A stretch of 64,000 nucleotides of DNA, taken from the NCBI GenBank assembly GCA_016795325.1, contig JAEUHY010000001.1:1-64000 (forward strand), given 5' to 3'. The stretch is from Planctomycetota bacterium. GTDB lineage: Bacteria > Planctomycetota > UBA1135 > GCA-002686595. Every line of letters begins with the position of its first letter. Within the stretch, counting starts at the first letter, position 1. The notes beneath the pieces were generated by a model. That model was not told where the DNA came from and ran no database searches. It was given only the letters and a program-made list of their open reading frames with translations. The translations under genes and the position numbers were made by a program. This document shows positions 14,510-24,087 of the stretch, piece by piece.

Positions 14510-15562
14510 ATGTTTGGCTCAACCGTGCTCGAAGTGATGATCGGCCTCGCGCTGGTCTACCTGCTGCTCAGCCTGGTGTGTTCGACGATCCAGGAGGCGA
14601 TCGCCGCGTGGCTGAACTGGCGCGGCAAGATGCTCCGCGAAGCGATCGAGCGCCTGCTCGCCGGCAGCCGCGATTTGGCGCGTGCGCTCTACCAGCAGCC
14701 GCTGCTCCAGGCGCTCGGACGCGAGGGCCGCGACCCCTCGTACATCCCCAACCGCACCTTCGCGGACGCGCTCGTGGGGCTCCTGGGCCACAGCGCGAAC
14801 GGACCGGCTGTGCGCAGCGCCGCCGATCGGCTCGCGGCCTTCGAAGCTGCGCTGAGCAGTGGCAAGGTTGGTCATTCGCAGCTGCCGCCCGAACTGCGAG
14901 CGATGCTCGTCCACGCGCTGGAAGCGGCGCGCGACAAGCTCGGCGCGGCCGGCGCGGGCGCCGAGGCGCAACTCGAGCAACTCAAGCGCGAGATCGATGC
15001 GTGGTTCGAGCGGACCATGCAGCGCGCGACGGGTTGGTACCGGCGCAAGTCGCAGGCTTGGCAGTTCGGCATCGCGCTCGTCGTGGTGTTCCTGACGAAC
15101 GCCGACTCGCTGATGATCACCGAACAACTTGCGAGCGACCCCGAGGCCCGCGCCGCGGCGGTGCAGGCAGCGGTCGAGCTCGTGAACGAGCCGCCGCCCG
15201 CACTGGCGCGCGCCGAGGTGACGAGCGGCGCGCAGCCGACGAACGAGACCGCCGACGCCGAGAAGGCGTGGCGCGAGGCGCGCGAACGGGCGGACGCGGC
15301 TGTCGACGAGCTCTACGCGACCACCGCGCGCGCGAAACTGCAGTTCGGCTGGCCCGACGCGCGCTGGCGCGACGCGCAGTCCGATGAAGCGCAGCTCAAA
15401 CCCTGGCAGCGTTGGGGCCGCAAGGCGCTCGGCTTGCTCGTGACGGTGTGCGCCGTCGCGCTCGGCGCGCCGTTCTGGTTCCAGATGCTCGAGAAGCTCG
15501 CCGGCCTGCGCGGCGCGGGAAAAAAGGTCACGCCCGCACCGACGGATGCCAAGCCGGACTGA
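14510..15562 (+). CDS. Conserved membrane protein of unknown function
   Basis: 350 residues. An N-terminal membrane helix (EVMIGLALVYLLLSLVCSTIQEAIAAWL) is followed by a soluble region with 'PSYIPNRTFADAL', a second hydrophobic segment (FGIALVVVFLTNADSLMI) and a C-terminal one (KALGLLVTVCAVALGAPFWFQML). The start with YLLLSLxCS...E is, from memory, a widespread uncharacterised family. A TACCCT box (14477-14482) and a GGAGG Shine-Dalgarno define a normal leadered start at 14510. Confidence 0.75.
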   Translation: MFGSTVLEVMIGLALVYLLLSLVCSTIQEAIAAWLNWRGKMLREAIERLLAGSRDLARALYQQPLLQALGREGRDPSYIPNRTFADALVGLLGHSANGPAVRSAADRLAAFEAALSSGKVGHSQLPPELRAMLVHALEAARDKLGAAGAGAEAQLEQLKREIDAWFERTMQRATGWYRRKSQAWQFGIALVVVFLTNADSLMITEQLASDPEARAAAVQAAVELVNEPPPALARAEVTSGAQPTNETADAEKAWREARERADAAVDELYATTARAKLQFGWPDARWRDAQSDEAQLKPWQRWGRKALGLLVTVCAVALGAPFWFQMLEKLAGLRGAGKKVTPAPTDAKPD

Positions 15563-15583
15563 GACGCGCGCCGCGCGCGCAGC

Positions 15584-16990
15584 TCAGGCGAAGATCTCTT
15601 TCACCACGCGGCCGGCGACGTCCGTGAGGCGGAAATCGCGGCCCGCGTAGCGGTAGGTCAGCTTCTCGTGGTCCAGGCCGAGCAGCGCGAGCAGCGTGGC
15701 GTGGAAGTCGTGGATGTGGACGCGGTCCTTCGCCGCGTAGAAGCCGTAGTCGTCGGTCTCGCCGTAGCTGAAGCCACGCTTGGTTCCGCCGCCCGCCAGC
15801 CACATCGTGAAGCCGTGCGGGTTGTGGTCGCGGCCGTTGGTTCCCTGCGCGACCGGCGTGCGGCCGAACTCGCCGCCCCAGATCACGAGCGTGTCCTCGA
15901 GCATGCCGTGCGCTTCGAGGTCGCGCAGCAGGCCCGCGATCGGCTTGTCGACCTCGCGCGCGTTCTTCGCGTGGTCCGCAGCGAGATTCTCGTGCTGGTC
16001 CCACTTGTAGCTGTGCGTGCACTGCACGAAGCGCACGCCGGCCGCGCTCAGGCGGCGCGCGAGCAGGCACTGGCGGCCGAAGTTCTCCGTGAGCGGATCG
16101 TCGATGCCGTACAGCTTGTGCGTCTCGCTCGATTCGCGTGAGAGGTCGAACAGCTCCGGCGCTTCGGTCTGCATGCGGAAGGCCAGCTCGTACGACGCGA
16201 TGCGCGCGTCGAGGGCCGCGTCCGCTTCGCGCTGTTCGCGGTGCTCGCGGTTGAGCTCGCCGAGCAGGTCGAGCTGGCGACGCTGCGCCTCGCGCGCCGC
16301 GGGATCGCCGACAAGGTGCGCGATGGCCGCGTCCTTGGCGGGCACGCTCGCATTGCCGATCGGCGTGCCTTGGTAGATGCCCGGCAGGAACGCGCTCGAC
16401 CAGTTGTTCACGCCGCCGTGGCCGAGCGTCGGGCAGATCGTGATGAAACCCGGCAGGCTCTCGTTCTCGCTGCCCAATCCGTAGAGCGCCCACGAGCCCA
16501 TGCTCGGCCGCACGAAGGTCGCCGAGCCGGTGTGCAACGCGAGCAGCGCGCCGCCGTGCGCTTCGTTGGTCCCCCACAGCGACTTGAGGAAGCACAACTT
16601 GTCGACCTGCGTCGCGACAGTCGGGAACAGCTCGCTCACCCACGCACCGGACTCGCCGTACTGCGCGAATTTCCACGGAGAAGCGAGCAAATTGCCCGTC
16701 TGCGCGAATTGGATGCGCGGCTTGGCGAAGGGCAGCGGCTTGCCGTGGTCGCGCTGGAGCAGCGGCTTGTAGTCGAACGTGTCGACCTGGCTCGGCCCGC
16801 CGTGCATGAACAGGAAGATCACGCGTTTGGCGCGCGGGGCGAAGTGCGGCGCGCGCGCGGCGAGTGGATTGGCGCTGTCGCTCAAACCCAAACCGCGCGC
16901 GAGCCCGCCGAGCGCGACCGCGCCGAATCCCGCGCCCAAACCGGCGAGCAGTTCGCGGCGAGAGTGCGGCGGCAGGAAGTCGAGCGGCAT
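15584..16990 (-). CDS. DUF1501 family secreted protein (sulfatase-like fold)
   Basis: 468 residues. The N-terminus SRRELLAGLGAGFGAVALGGLARG is a twin-arginine signal. The body is typical DUF1501: RVIFLFMHGGPSQVDTFDYKPLL, then NEAHGGALLALHTGS, then CLLARRLSAAGVRFVQ and DTLVIWGGEFGRTPVAQG...GRDHNPHGFTMWLAGGG. The fold is alkaline-phosphatase/sulfatase-like. In Planctomycetota it is almost always encoded next to a DUF1549/DUF1553 cytochrome gene; here that partner is at 18685-22008, with an opposite-strand gene inserted between. A TACGCT box lies 10 nt before the ATG at 16990. Confidence 0.93.
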   Translation of the reverse strand: MPLDFLPPHSRRELLAGLGAGFGAVALGGLARGLGLSDSANPLAARAPHFAPRAKRVIFLFMHGGPSQVDTFDYKPLLQRDHGKPLPFAKPRIQFAQTGNLLASPWKFAQYGESGAWVSELFPTVATQVDKLCFLKSLWGTNEAHGGALLALHTGSATFVRPSMGSWALYGLGSENESLPGFITICPTLGHGGVNNWSSAFLPGIYQGTPIGNASVPAKDAAIAHLVGDPAAREAQRRQLDLLGELNREHREQREADAALDARIASYELAFRMQTEAPELFDLSRESSETHKLYGIDDPLTENFGRQCLLARRLSAAGVRFVQCTHSYKWDQHENLAADHAKNAREVDKPIAGLLRDLEAHGMLEDTLVIWGGEFGRTPVAQGTNGRDHNPHGFTMWLAGGGTKRGFSYGETDDYGFYAAKDRVHIHDFHATLLALLGLDHEKLTYRYAGRDFRLTDVAGRVVKEIFA

Positions 16991-17202
16991 CGCGTGTCCG
17001 AGCGTACCACCGCTTTCGCGCCTGAGCGGTCGCGCCGTCCAGTCCTTGGCGAATCTGTCCAACTCGTGGATGCGCGCGCGGCGTCGCACCGGAGCTGCGC
17101 GCCGCGGGCGCTCACAAAGCAGCAGCGCACAGCAGCTTGCGCCCGACTGCGCACAGCAGCGCACAGGCCTGGGCACGCGGGTTTCGTAGGTGTGGCCTCA
17201 TC

Positions 17203-18657
17203 ATGAAGAACACCTTGTTTGTGCTGTGCCTGCTCGGCGGTTTGTCGCGCGCTCAGGCCCCGGTCTACGACGTCGAGTTCATCGGCGCGACCACCGGCCT
17301 CACCGACCTCAACGACTACGGGCGCATGATCGGGACCGCGCCACTTGCGCCGGCGAGCGAGCGCGGCTGGGTCGCGAGCCGCACACAGCCGATCACGCCC
17401 CTCCCGCTGCCGCCTGGCCGCGTCAGCAGCCGCGTGTACGACATCAACAACGCGGGCCAAATCGTCGGCTCCGTCAGCTCGACCACGTATGCGGATCCGG
17501 GCTTCGGCGGCGTGGCCGCGCTGTGGACGCCGAGCGGCGCGGGCGGATATGTCGTGCAGGAACTCGGCAAGCTCCCGGGCAACGTGGGAAGCGTCGCCAA
17601 GGCCCTCAACGAGGTCGGCGACATCGTCGGCTTCTCGCAAGGCGCCTACCAACGCGCGGTCCTGTTCACGGCGCCGGGCGGAGTCTTGGACCTCAGCTTC
17701 ACCGGCGCATTCGACCCCGTTGCGATCAACAACCAGCGCCAGGTCGTGTGCTACTCGACGCGTTGCGCGCGCTTGAACCTGAACACGTTCGTGCTCGAGG
17801 ACCTGGGCCTGCCGCCGGGAAACTTCGCGTCGACGCTCGGCGGGTCGATCAACGAAGCCGGACAGGTCGCCGGAGTCGCGATCTCGACGAGCAGCACCTG
17901 CTACCGCTTCGCGGCGCGCTACACCGACGGTGTTGGTTGGGAGCTGCTCACAACCTGCGGCGCGAACAACGGCGCCGGCAGCATCAACGACCGCGGCGAC
18001 GTCACGTCCTGGAACGTGGCGTCGGCCTTCGTGCACCTCACGGGGTTGGGCGTCTTCGCGACCCAGAACCTGATCAGCGCGCCCGTCGGCACGTGGTTCC
18101 TCGGCACGCTCGCCGTCGGCCGGATCAACGACAGCCGGCAGATCGCGACCTTCGCATCGAATCCGACGACGGGCCACGCGGGCATCGTGCTGCTCGTGCC
18201 GCGGGGCGACGTGAGCACGCCGCTGTGCGACGGCGACGGATCGTCGGGCATGTGCCCATGCTCGAACGCGAGCGTGCCCGGCGGCGGCGAAGGCTGCGCG
18301 CACTCCGGCGGCTTCGGCGCGCGACTGGCCGCGAGCGGCTCCAACCGCGTCGTCGACGACGCTCTCGTGCTCGAGCTCAGCAACGCGCCGGCGCTGAAGA
18401 GCACCGTGTTCGTGCAAGGTCCGATCATGCCCACGACGCCGTTCGGCGCGGGTCTGCGTTGTGTGGGAGCGCCGAGCGTGCGATTGGAGACAACCGCCAC
18501 CGACGCGAGCGGCTCGTGCACCACGACGGTTTCAATCGTCGCGCGGGGCGCGGTGACGAGCGGCGTCACACGCGGTTACCAGGCTTGGTTCCGCGACCCC
18601 ACCGGACCGTGCGGAGCGAGCAACTGGAGCTCCGCGCTGCGCATCGACTGGCAGTAG
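17203..18657 (+). CDS. Secreted HAF-repeat protein with lineage-specific C-terminal domain
   Basis: 484 residues with a signal peptide (MKNTLFVLCLLGGLSRAQA). Residues ~20-340 contain HAF-type repeats (YDINNAGQIVGS, KALNEVGDIVGFS, SINEAGQVAGVA, RINDSRQIATFA), a propeller-like extracellular motif. The C-terminal ~140 residues begin CDGDGSSGMCPCSN and carry paired Cys, GAGLRCVG, RGAVTSGVTRGYQAWFRDPTGPCG and end in ALRIDW. This is one of two C-terminal module types shared by secreted proteins of the lineage. The gene lies between, and opposite to, the DUF1501 and PSD1 genes. Role unknown; probably surface or secreted. Confidence 0.8.
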   Translation: MKNTLFVLCLLGGLSRAQAPVYDVEFIGATTGLTDLNDYGRMIGTAPLAPASERGWVASRTQPITPLPLPPGRVSSRVYDINNAGQIVGSVSSTTYADPGFGGVAALWTPSGAGGYVVQELGKLPGNVGSVAKALNEVGDIVGFSQGAYQRAVLFTAPGGVLDLSFTGAFDPVAINNQRQVVCYSTRCARLNLNTFVLEDLGLPPGNFASTLGGSINEAGQVAGVAISTSSTCYRFAARYTDGVGWELLTTCGANNGAGSINDRGDVTSWNVASAFVHLTGLGVFATQNLISAPVGTWFLGTLAVGRINDSRQIATFASNPTTGHAGIVLLVPRGDVSTPLCDGDGSSGMCPCSNASVPGGGEGCAHSGGFGARLAASGSNRVVDDALVLELSNAPALKSTVFVQGPIMPTTPFGAGLRCVGAPSVRLETTATDASGSCTTTVSIVARGAVTSGVTRGYQAWFRDPTGPCGASNWSSALRIDWQ

Positions 18658-18684
18658 TCGAGCGCGACGGCGCGGCGTCGGCGC

Positions 18685-21600
18685 TCAGTCGACGTACAGC
18701 ACTTCGCTCGAGCTCAGCAACACGTGCGCGAGCTCACGCCACGGGTCGCGCCGCGTGCGCGCCTCGCTCGGGGCGCTCTCGCCGACGTTGGCGGCGACGC
18801 GCAAGCCGCCCTCGAGCGGCTCGTCGAGCACGAAAGCGAGCGCGCGGGCCAGCTCACGTTCGCTGGGCGCGCGCAGCAGCACGCGTTCGTACAGCGCGAC
18901 GATCCGCGCGCGCGGCTCGGCGTGGTCCTGCGTCGCGGCGGCCACGGCTTCGCTCGCCGAACGCAGCAGCGGACTGTTCATCAGGTACAGCGCCTGCGAC
19001 GGCGAAGTCGTGTTCGGCCGCGCTTCGACCGTGACGCTCGGATCGGGGTAGTCGAAGGCGACGAACAGATCGAGCATCGCGTTGCGCACGATCGGCAAGT
19101 ACAGCGAGCGCCGCGGCGACTCGTAGTTGACCGCGTCGTTCGATTGATCGTTCGTGACGTAACCGCGGTTGCCGACCATGAACAACGAGCCGCCGATCTC
19201 GCGCTGCAGCTGGCCGGAGAGCGCGAGCACGTTGTCGCGCACGGCTTCCGCATCGAGGCGGCGGCGCTCGAAGCGCCACAGCGCGAGGTTCTCGGGGTCG
19301 ACGGCGCGCGCCTGGGCGTCGTCGCGAGCCGACATGCGGTAGGTCTCCGAGAGCAGGATCGTGCGGTGCAGGCTCTTGAGCGACCAGCCGCGCTGCACGA
19401 GCTCGCGCGCGAGCCAGTCGAGCAACTCCGGGTGCGTCGGCGCGTCGCCGCGCGCGCCGAAGTTCGAGCTCGACGCCACCAAACCGCGGCCGAAGTGGCC
19501 CTGCCACAGGCGGTTCACAATCACACGCGCCGTCAGCGGATTGCGCGGATCGAACAGCCAACGCGCGAACTCGAGCCGGCCGCTGGCGCCGACGGGAATC
19601 GCGGGCGGCTCGAGCGGCAGCTCGAGCGCGGAGAAGAAGCCGCGCGGCGTCGCAACTTCGCACTTGTCGAGGTGGCTGCCGCGCTTGAACACGGGCACGT
19701 CGCCGACCTCGGACGCGTCGCGTACGGCGAGCGCACGCTCGAACTCCGGCGGCAACGTGTGCTCGAGCGCTTGCACCTTCTCAAGTGCGGCCGCGATGGC
19801 CGCGCGCGTCGCTTCCGCGTGGTGCGGCGCCATCGCCTCGGTCGAGAGCCGCAGCGGACTCTCGCCGCCGCGCAGCGCGAGCCGCAGCGCCTCGAGCCCG
19901 GCGTCGTCGAGCTTCTCGATGAGCTTGTCACCTTCGCGGCGCCGCGTGCGCCAGGCCGCTTCCGCCGCGGAAAACAGCGCCTGGTAACGGCCGGCGAGCT
20001 CGCGCGGCGAACTCGGCGCAAGCGCGTCGAGTAGCCCCAGCACGAACGGGTTCCAGGTCGCGATTCGGCCGGCGTCGCGCTCGCCACGCAGGCGCTCGAA
20101 CTCTTCCTCGAAACGCTCGCCCTCGAGCGTCGCGCACGCGTTCCACAGCCCGAAGACTGGATCGTCGCGGCGCGCGCTGGCCATCAACGTGAGCGTCCAG
20201 GCGCGCACGAGCTCCGGCGCGAGGCCGGCGGCCCACGGATTGCCTTCGATCGGCCAGTCGCTGCGCTCGCGGCCGGGCGCAACGTCGATCAGCGCGAGCT
20301 TGTCGAAGTGCGGCATGTCGTGCTCGCGCTCGAGGCGCAGCACGTTGCGGCCCGCGCGCAACTCGAGCACGCCGACCTGCGCCCAGCGCTGTCCGTCGGG
20401 ATTCCACGAACCCGTCGTCTCGGCCAGCGCGTTCTCGAACACGAGCTCGCCGTCGAGCAACACGCGCACGGGCCGCGAGCTCTGCGCGGCGTAGCGCACC
20501 TCGAGCTGGCGTCGCCCGGCGCTCGCGACGGTCAGATCGAACTCCGCGTACTGCCGGCCGGCGTTGCCGGTGCGCGTGATCACCGTTTGCGCCGAGCCGT
20601 ACTGCTCGCGGTCGACGATCAAGTTGCCGCGGCTCTGCTCTTCCGCCTCGAGCAGCAGCGCGCCGCGCGTGGCGTGCGCCGCCGCGAGCATGTAGCGCGA
20701 CGTATCCGCGGCCCAGCGCCGCACCAATTCCTCGTCTGCTTCGCTGCGCAGCTTGTCGAGCTCCGCGCGTGCGGCGCCGAGCTTCTCGACGTGTTCGCGC
20801 CGGGCCGCGATGTCCGCCGCGCGACCGAGTTCGCGCTCGTTCCAACCCGACACGAAGCCCAGGTTGTCCATCGTCGCCGTGCTCTTGAACACGCCGGCGA
20901 GCGCGTAGTAGTCCGCCTGGCTGATCGGATCGAACTTGTGGTCGTGGCAGCGCGCGCAGCCCATCGTGAGCCCGACGAACGTGCGGCAGGCCACGTCCAT
21001 CTGCTCGTCGACGACGTCGTAGACGAGCTTCTCCTTGTCCTGCTCGGCGAGCATCTTCGGGCCGAGCACGAGGAATCCCGTCGCCGCGATCTGGTCCTTG
21101 GTCTGCTGCTCGTCGTCCGCTTCGGGCAGCAAGTCGCCGGCGATCTGCCAAGTCGCAAATTGGTCGTACGGCAAGTCCTGGTTGAGCGCGCGCACGACCC
21201 AATCGCGGTAGCGCCAGGCGTGGCTCATCGCGAGATTTTCGTCGAGCCCGTTCGAGTCGGAGTAACGCGCGAGGTCGAGCCAGTAGCGGCCCCAACGCTC
21301 GCCGTAGTGCGGCGACGCAAGCAAGCGGTCGACCGCGCGCTCCCACGCGTTGGGCGCGCTGTCGCGTTCGAACTCCTCGAGTTCGGCGAGCGACGGCGGA
21401 AGGCCCGTCAAATCGAAACTCAAGCGGCGCAGCAGCGTGCGTTTGTCGGCGCGCGGCGCCGGCGCGAGGCCGAGTTGTTCGTGGCGCGCGCGGACGAAGC
21501 GATCGATCTCGTTGGAGCACCAAGAGTCATCGCGCGGCGTCGGAGGCGTTTGGTCAACCAGCGGCTCGAGCGCCCACAACTCGCTCGCTTTCGCAGCGAC

Positions 21601-22008
21601 GGGACCGCTCGGTGCGGCGACGTCGCTGCTCGCCGACTCGGGGAACACCGCGCCGCGCCGCACCCACTCCTCGAACAGCGCGATCTCGCCGTCCGTGAGC
21701 TTGCCGTTGGGCGGCATCTGCAGCGCGTCGCCGTAGCGCACGGCTTCGACGAGCAGACTCGCTTCGACATCGCCAGGCACGAGCGCGGGCCCGCTGAGTC
21801 CGCCCTCGAGCAGCGCCGCACGCGAGTCGACGCGCAAGCTGCCCTTCGGACGCACGTTCGCGCTCGAGTGGCACTCGTAGCAGTGCTGCACGAGCAAGGG
21901 CCGCACCTTGCTCTCGAAGTGCGTCTCGTCGGCGGCCGCGGATGCAGCCGACTGCGCCGGCGAGAAACCAGCGACGAGCGAAACGACGATGCTGCTCAGG
22001 AAGCTCAC
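18685..22008 (-). CDS. PSCyt1/DUF1549/DUF1553 (PSD1) c-type cytochrome protein
   Basis: 1107 residues. A signal peptide (SFLSSIVVSLVAGFSPAQSA) precedes the PSCyt1 haem motif CYECH (C43, C46, H47). DUF1549 follows (RFVRARHEQLGLAPAPRADKRTLLRRLSFDLTGLPP...GRYWLDLARYSDSNG), with a second CxxCH (CARCHDHKFDPI). The C-terminal third is DUF1553 (NPLTARVIVNRLWQGHFGRGLV...NFGARGDAPTHPELLDWLA). These proteins are a Planctomycetota hallmark, encoded beside DUF1501 and linked to degradation of complex polysaccharides. The GTG at 22008 is chosen because it begins the signal peptide and TATTCT lies 12 nt upstream; an in-frame ATG at 22158 is antisense to the next leader. Confidence 0.92.
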   Translation of the reverse strand: MSFLSSIVVSLVAGFSPAQSAASAAADETHFESKVRPLLVQHCYECHSSANVRPKGSLRVDSRAALLEGGLSGPALVPGDVEASLLVEAVRYGDALQMPPNGKLTDGEIALFEEWVRRGAVFPESASSDVAAPSGPVAAKASELWALEPLVDQTPPTPRDDSWCSNEIDRFVRARHEQLGLAPAPRADKRTLLRRLSFDLTGLPPSLAELEEFERDSAPNAWERAVDRLLASPHYGERWGRYWLDLARYSDSNGLDENLAMSHAWRYRDWVVRALNQDLPYDQFATWQIAGDLLPEADDEQQTKDQIAATGFLVLGPKMLAEQDKEKLVYDVVDEQMDVACRTFVGLTMGCARCHDHKFDPISQADYYALAGVFKSTATMDNLGFVSGWNERELGRAADIAARREHVEKLGAARAELDKLRSEADEELVRRWAADTSRYMLAAAHATRGALLLEAEEQSRGNLIVDREQYGSAQTVITRTGNAGRQYAEFDLTVASAGRRQLEVRYAAQSSRPVRVLLDGELVFENALAETTGSWNPDGQRWAQVGVLELRAGRNVLRLEREHDMPHFDKLALIDVAPGRERSDWPIEGNPWAAGLAPELVRAWTLTLMASARRDDPVFGLWNACATLEGERFEEEFERLRGERDAGRIATWNPFVLGLLDALAPSSPRELAGRYQALFSAAEAAWRTRRREGDKLIEKLDDAGLEALRLALRGGESPLRLSTEAMAPHHAEATRAAIAAALEKVQALEHTLPPEFERALAVRDASEVGDVPVFKRGSHLDKCEVATPRGFFSALELPLEPPAIPVGASGRLEFARWLFDPRNPLTARVIVNRLWQGHFGRGLVASSSNFGARGDAPTHPELLDWLARELVQRGWSLKSLHRTILLSETYRMSARDDAQARAVDPENLALWRFERRRLDAEAVRDNVLALSGQLQREIGGSLFMVGNRGYVTNDQSNDAVNYESPRRSLYLPIVRNAMLDLFVAFDYPDPSVTVEARPNTTSPSQALYLMNSPLLRSASEAVAAATQDHAEPRARIVALYERVLLRAPSERELARALAFVLDEPLEGGLRVAANVGESAPSEARTRRDPWRELAHVLLSSSEVLYVD

Positions 22009-22216
22009 GGCGCTCGATCCAGAATAGCCGCGCAGGCTGGCGTCGAGCGGCTCTGGACACGAGTTCCATCGGCGCGGGCGGCGCACTTGACGACTTCCGC
22101 GGGCGTGGCCCGGCGCGCACAATCTGCGGCCCCAAGGCGCGCGAACGCACGCCATCAACGCGGCTCGCGCTGACCTTCAAACTCGCCCAGTCCCCTCGGA
22201 ACCCAACCACGTTTCG

Positions 22217-22867
22217 ATGCATCAGTCCAAGCCGGCTCCCCGTTCGATCTTCGTGCTCACCCTGCTGTCCTCCGCGCTCGGCGCATGCGCGAGCGTGACG
22301 CCTGCCCCGCTCGCCGCGCCCGCACAAAACGTCGGGCCGCGCGACCACCGCATCGACATCGTCGTCGGCCAGCGTGACCTCGGGGACGACCTCGAGCCCG
22401 TCGAGGAGCAGTTCGCGGTTGGACTGGACTACTCGCGAATGTTCGGCGACGGCCGTTTCGCCTGGAGCGTCGGTGCGAGCTATTCGAACGACGAGAAGAT
22501 CGTCAACAGCGTGCCCAACCAGACGCTGGGCCCCGCGGGCGGAGTGCAGTTCTTCGACATCACGGGAACGCTGATCCAAGTGGACGTCGGTGCGCGCGTG
22601 TTCCTCACGTCGCCGGACGCGCGCGTGCGGCCGTACGTCGGCGCCGGCCTCGCCTTCGTTCAAGCCGAGACCGAGGTCAACGGCAGCAGCGGCGACGACA
22701 GCTCGTTCGGCGGCCTGCTGCGCGGCGGCGTCGACTTCCGCCTGACCGAAGCGCTCTATATGGGCCTCGAAGCGCGCTCGCTGCTGGGCACGGACTTCGA
22801 CATCAACGGCAACAACCTCGACGCCGACTACACGCAGTTCGGCGCCGTCCTCGGTTTCGCGTTCTGA
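22217..22867 (+). CDS. Outer-membrane beta-barrel lipoprotein
   Basis: 216 residues. The N-terminal signal ends in a lipobox-like SSALGACAS. The rest alternates hydrophobic strands with turns (FAVGLDYSRMFGDGRFAWSVGASYS, TLIQVDVGARVFLT, RVRPYVGAGLAFVQAE) and ends in Phe (GAVLGFAF), the usual outer-membrane targeting signature. It resembles OmpW/OmpA-type eight-stranded barrels (PF13505-like). The specific role is unknown. A presumed promoter lies in 22009-22216, shared with the divergent PSD1 gene. Confidence 0.8.
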   Translation: MHQSKPAPRSIFVLTLLSSALGACASVTPAPLAAPAQNVGPRDHRIDIVVGQRDLGDDLEPVEEQFAVGLDYSRMFGDGRFAWSVGASYSNDEKIVNSVPNQTLGPAGGVQFFDITGTLIQVDVGARVFLTSPDARVRPYVGAGLAFVQAETEVNGSSGDDSSFGGLLRGGVDFRLTEALYMGLEARSLLGTDFDINGNNLDADYTQFGAVLGFAF

Positions 22868-22946
22868 GCCAGCGCGCGCTCCACGCGTTGAAGCGCTGCA
22901 GTGTTCGCACACTCCGCTCCATGTCCCGCGATCGACAACCCGCCCC

Positions 22947-24062
22947 ATGCTCAGCCTTCTGAACGGTCGCTCGAAGTTGGCCTCCACCCTCGGTTTGGCG
23001 GCCGCGCTCCTCGTCGCGTGCCAAACAAGCGCGCCGACCAAGTTGCAGCACGAGGACGCGAGCGCACTGCGCAATGCGCGCGTGGCGATCGAGCGGCCTG
23101 CGGGTGAGCTGACGTTCTTCGCTGGCGAGCTCAGCAAAGCGGAGCTCGACGAGCTCGCCCGCGTCGCACCCAACGTGCGCGTGGTCACCGGCCTCTCGCG
23201 CGAGCAGGCGCTGGCGCGCGCGAGCGAAGCGCACGGCGTCGATGCACGCTTCGCAAACCAGGAGTTCCTCGAGCGCGCGAGCAACGTGCGTTGGGTGCAA
23301 GCGATGAGCGCTGGGGTCGACCGCTACATGGGCATCGCAGCGCTCGAGGACGAGCGCGTCGTGCTCACGAACATGCGTGGCGCGCACGGGCCGGCGATCG
23401 CGGACCACTCGTTCGCGATGCTGCTCACGCTCACGCGCAACCTGCGTGTGTACGCCGAGCGGCAAACGCGAGGCGAGTGGAAACGCGGCGGCGCGGAGTC
23501 GTCCGCGACCGCGCTGGCTGGCCAGACGATGCTCGTCGTCGGGCTCGGCGGGATCGGGAGCGAGGTCGCCGTGCGCGCGCACGGTTTCGGCATGCGCGTG
23601 ATCGCCACACGGCGCACGAACGGCGAACGGCCGAGCTACGTCGAGCGCGTCGGAAAGCCCGAGGACTTGCTCGAGCTGCTCGGCGAAGCGGATGTGGTCG
23701 CGGTGTGCGTGCCGCTCACGAGCGAGACCGAGCGCCTGTTCGACGCGCGCGCCTTCGCCGCGCTGAAGCCGGGCGCCATCCTGATCAACATCGCGCGCGG
23801 CAAGGTGGTCGACACGGATGCCATGCTCGCCGCGCTGGAGAGCGGCAGGCTCGGCGGCGCGTGCCTGGACGTGACGGATCCCGAACCGCTGCCGGCGGAT
23901 CACGCGCTGTGGCGCGCGAAGAACGTTGTGATCACTCCGCACGTCGCCGCGGACGCGCAGCTCACCGACGAGCGCAGTTGGGAACTGCTGCGCGACAACC
24001 TGCGGCGCTTCGGCGCCGGCGAGCCGCTGCTCAACGTGGTCGACAAGCAGGCTGGTTACTGA
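22947..24062 (+). CDS. D-2-hydroxyacid dehydrogenase with lipoprotein signal peptide
   Basis: 371 residues. Residues ~1-30 are a convincing lipoprotein signal (KLASTLGLAAALLVACQTS). The remainder is a complete D-isomer 2-hydroxyacid dehydrogenase: substrate domain, then the NAD-binding VVGLGGIGSEVAVRAHGFGMRVIATRR, catalytic Arg in INIARGKVVDTDAM, Glu in DVTDPEPLPADH and His in TPHVAAD. NAD(P)-dependent enzymes normally work in the cytoplasm, so export is unexpected. A later cytoplasmic start is not obvious. Expected reaction: reversible reduction of a 2-ketoacid. Confidence 0.85.
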   Translation: MLSLLNGRSKLASTLGLAAALLVACQTSAPTKLQHEDASALRNARVAIERPAGELTFFAGELSKAELDELARVAPNVRVVTGLSREQALARASEAHGVDARFANQEFLERASNVRWVQAMSAGVDRYMGIAALEDERVVLTNMRGAHGPAIADHSFAMLLTLTRNLRVYAERQTRGEWKRGGAESSATALAGQTMLVVGLGGIGSEVAVRAHGFGMRVIATRRTNGERPSYVERVGKPEDLLELLGEADVVAVCVPLTSETERLFDARAFAALKPGAILINIARGKVVDTDAMLAALESGRLGGACLDVTDPEPLPADHALWRAKNVVITPHVAADAQLTDERSWELLRDNLRRFGAGEPLLNVVDKQAGY

Positions 24063-24087
24063 GACGCCGCGCGGCGAGGATGCGCGC

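Noticed and set aside
20308..22173. A 621-codon plus-strand frame opposite the PSD1 cytochrome gene
   Set aside because: Arg/Val/Leu-rich shadow frame with no signal or domain; the opposite strand encodes haem motifs and DUF1549/DUF1553.
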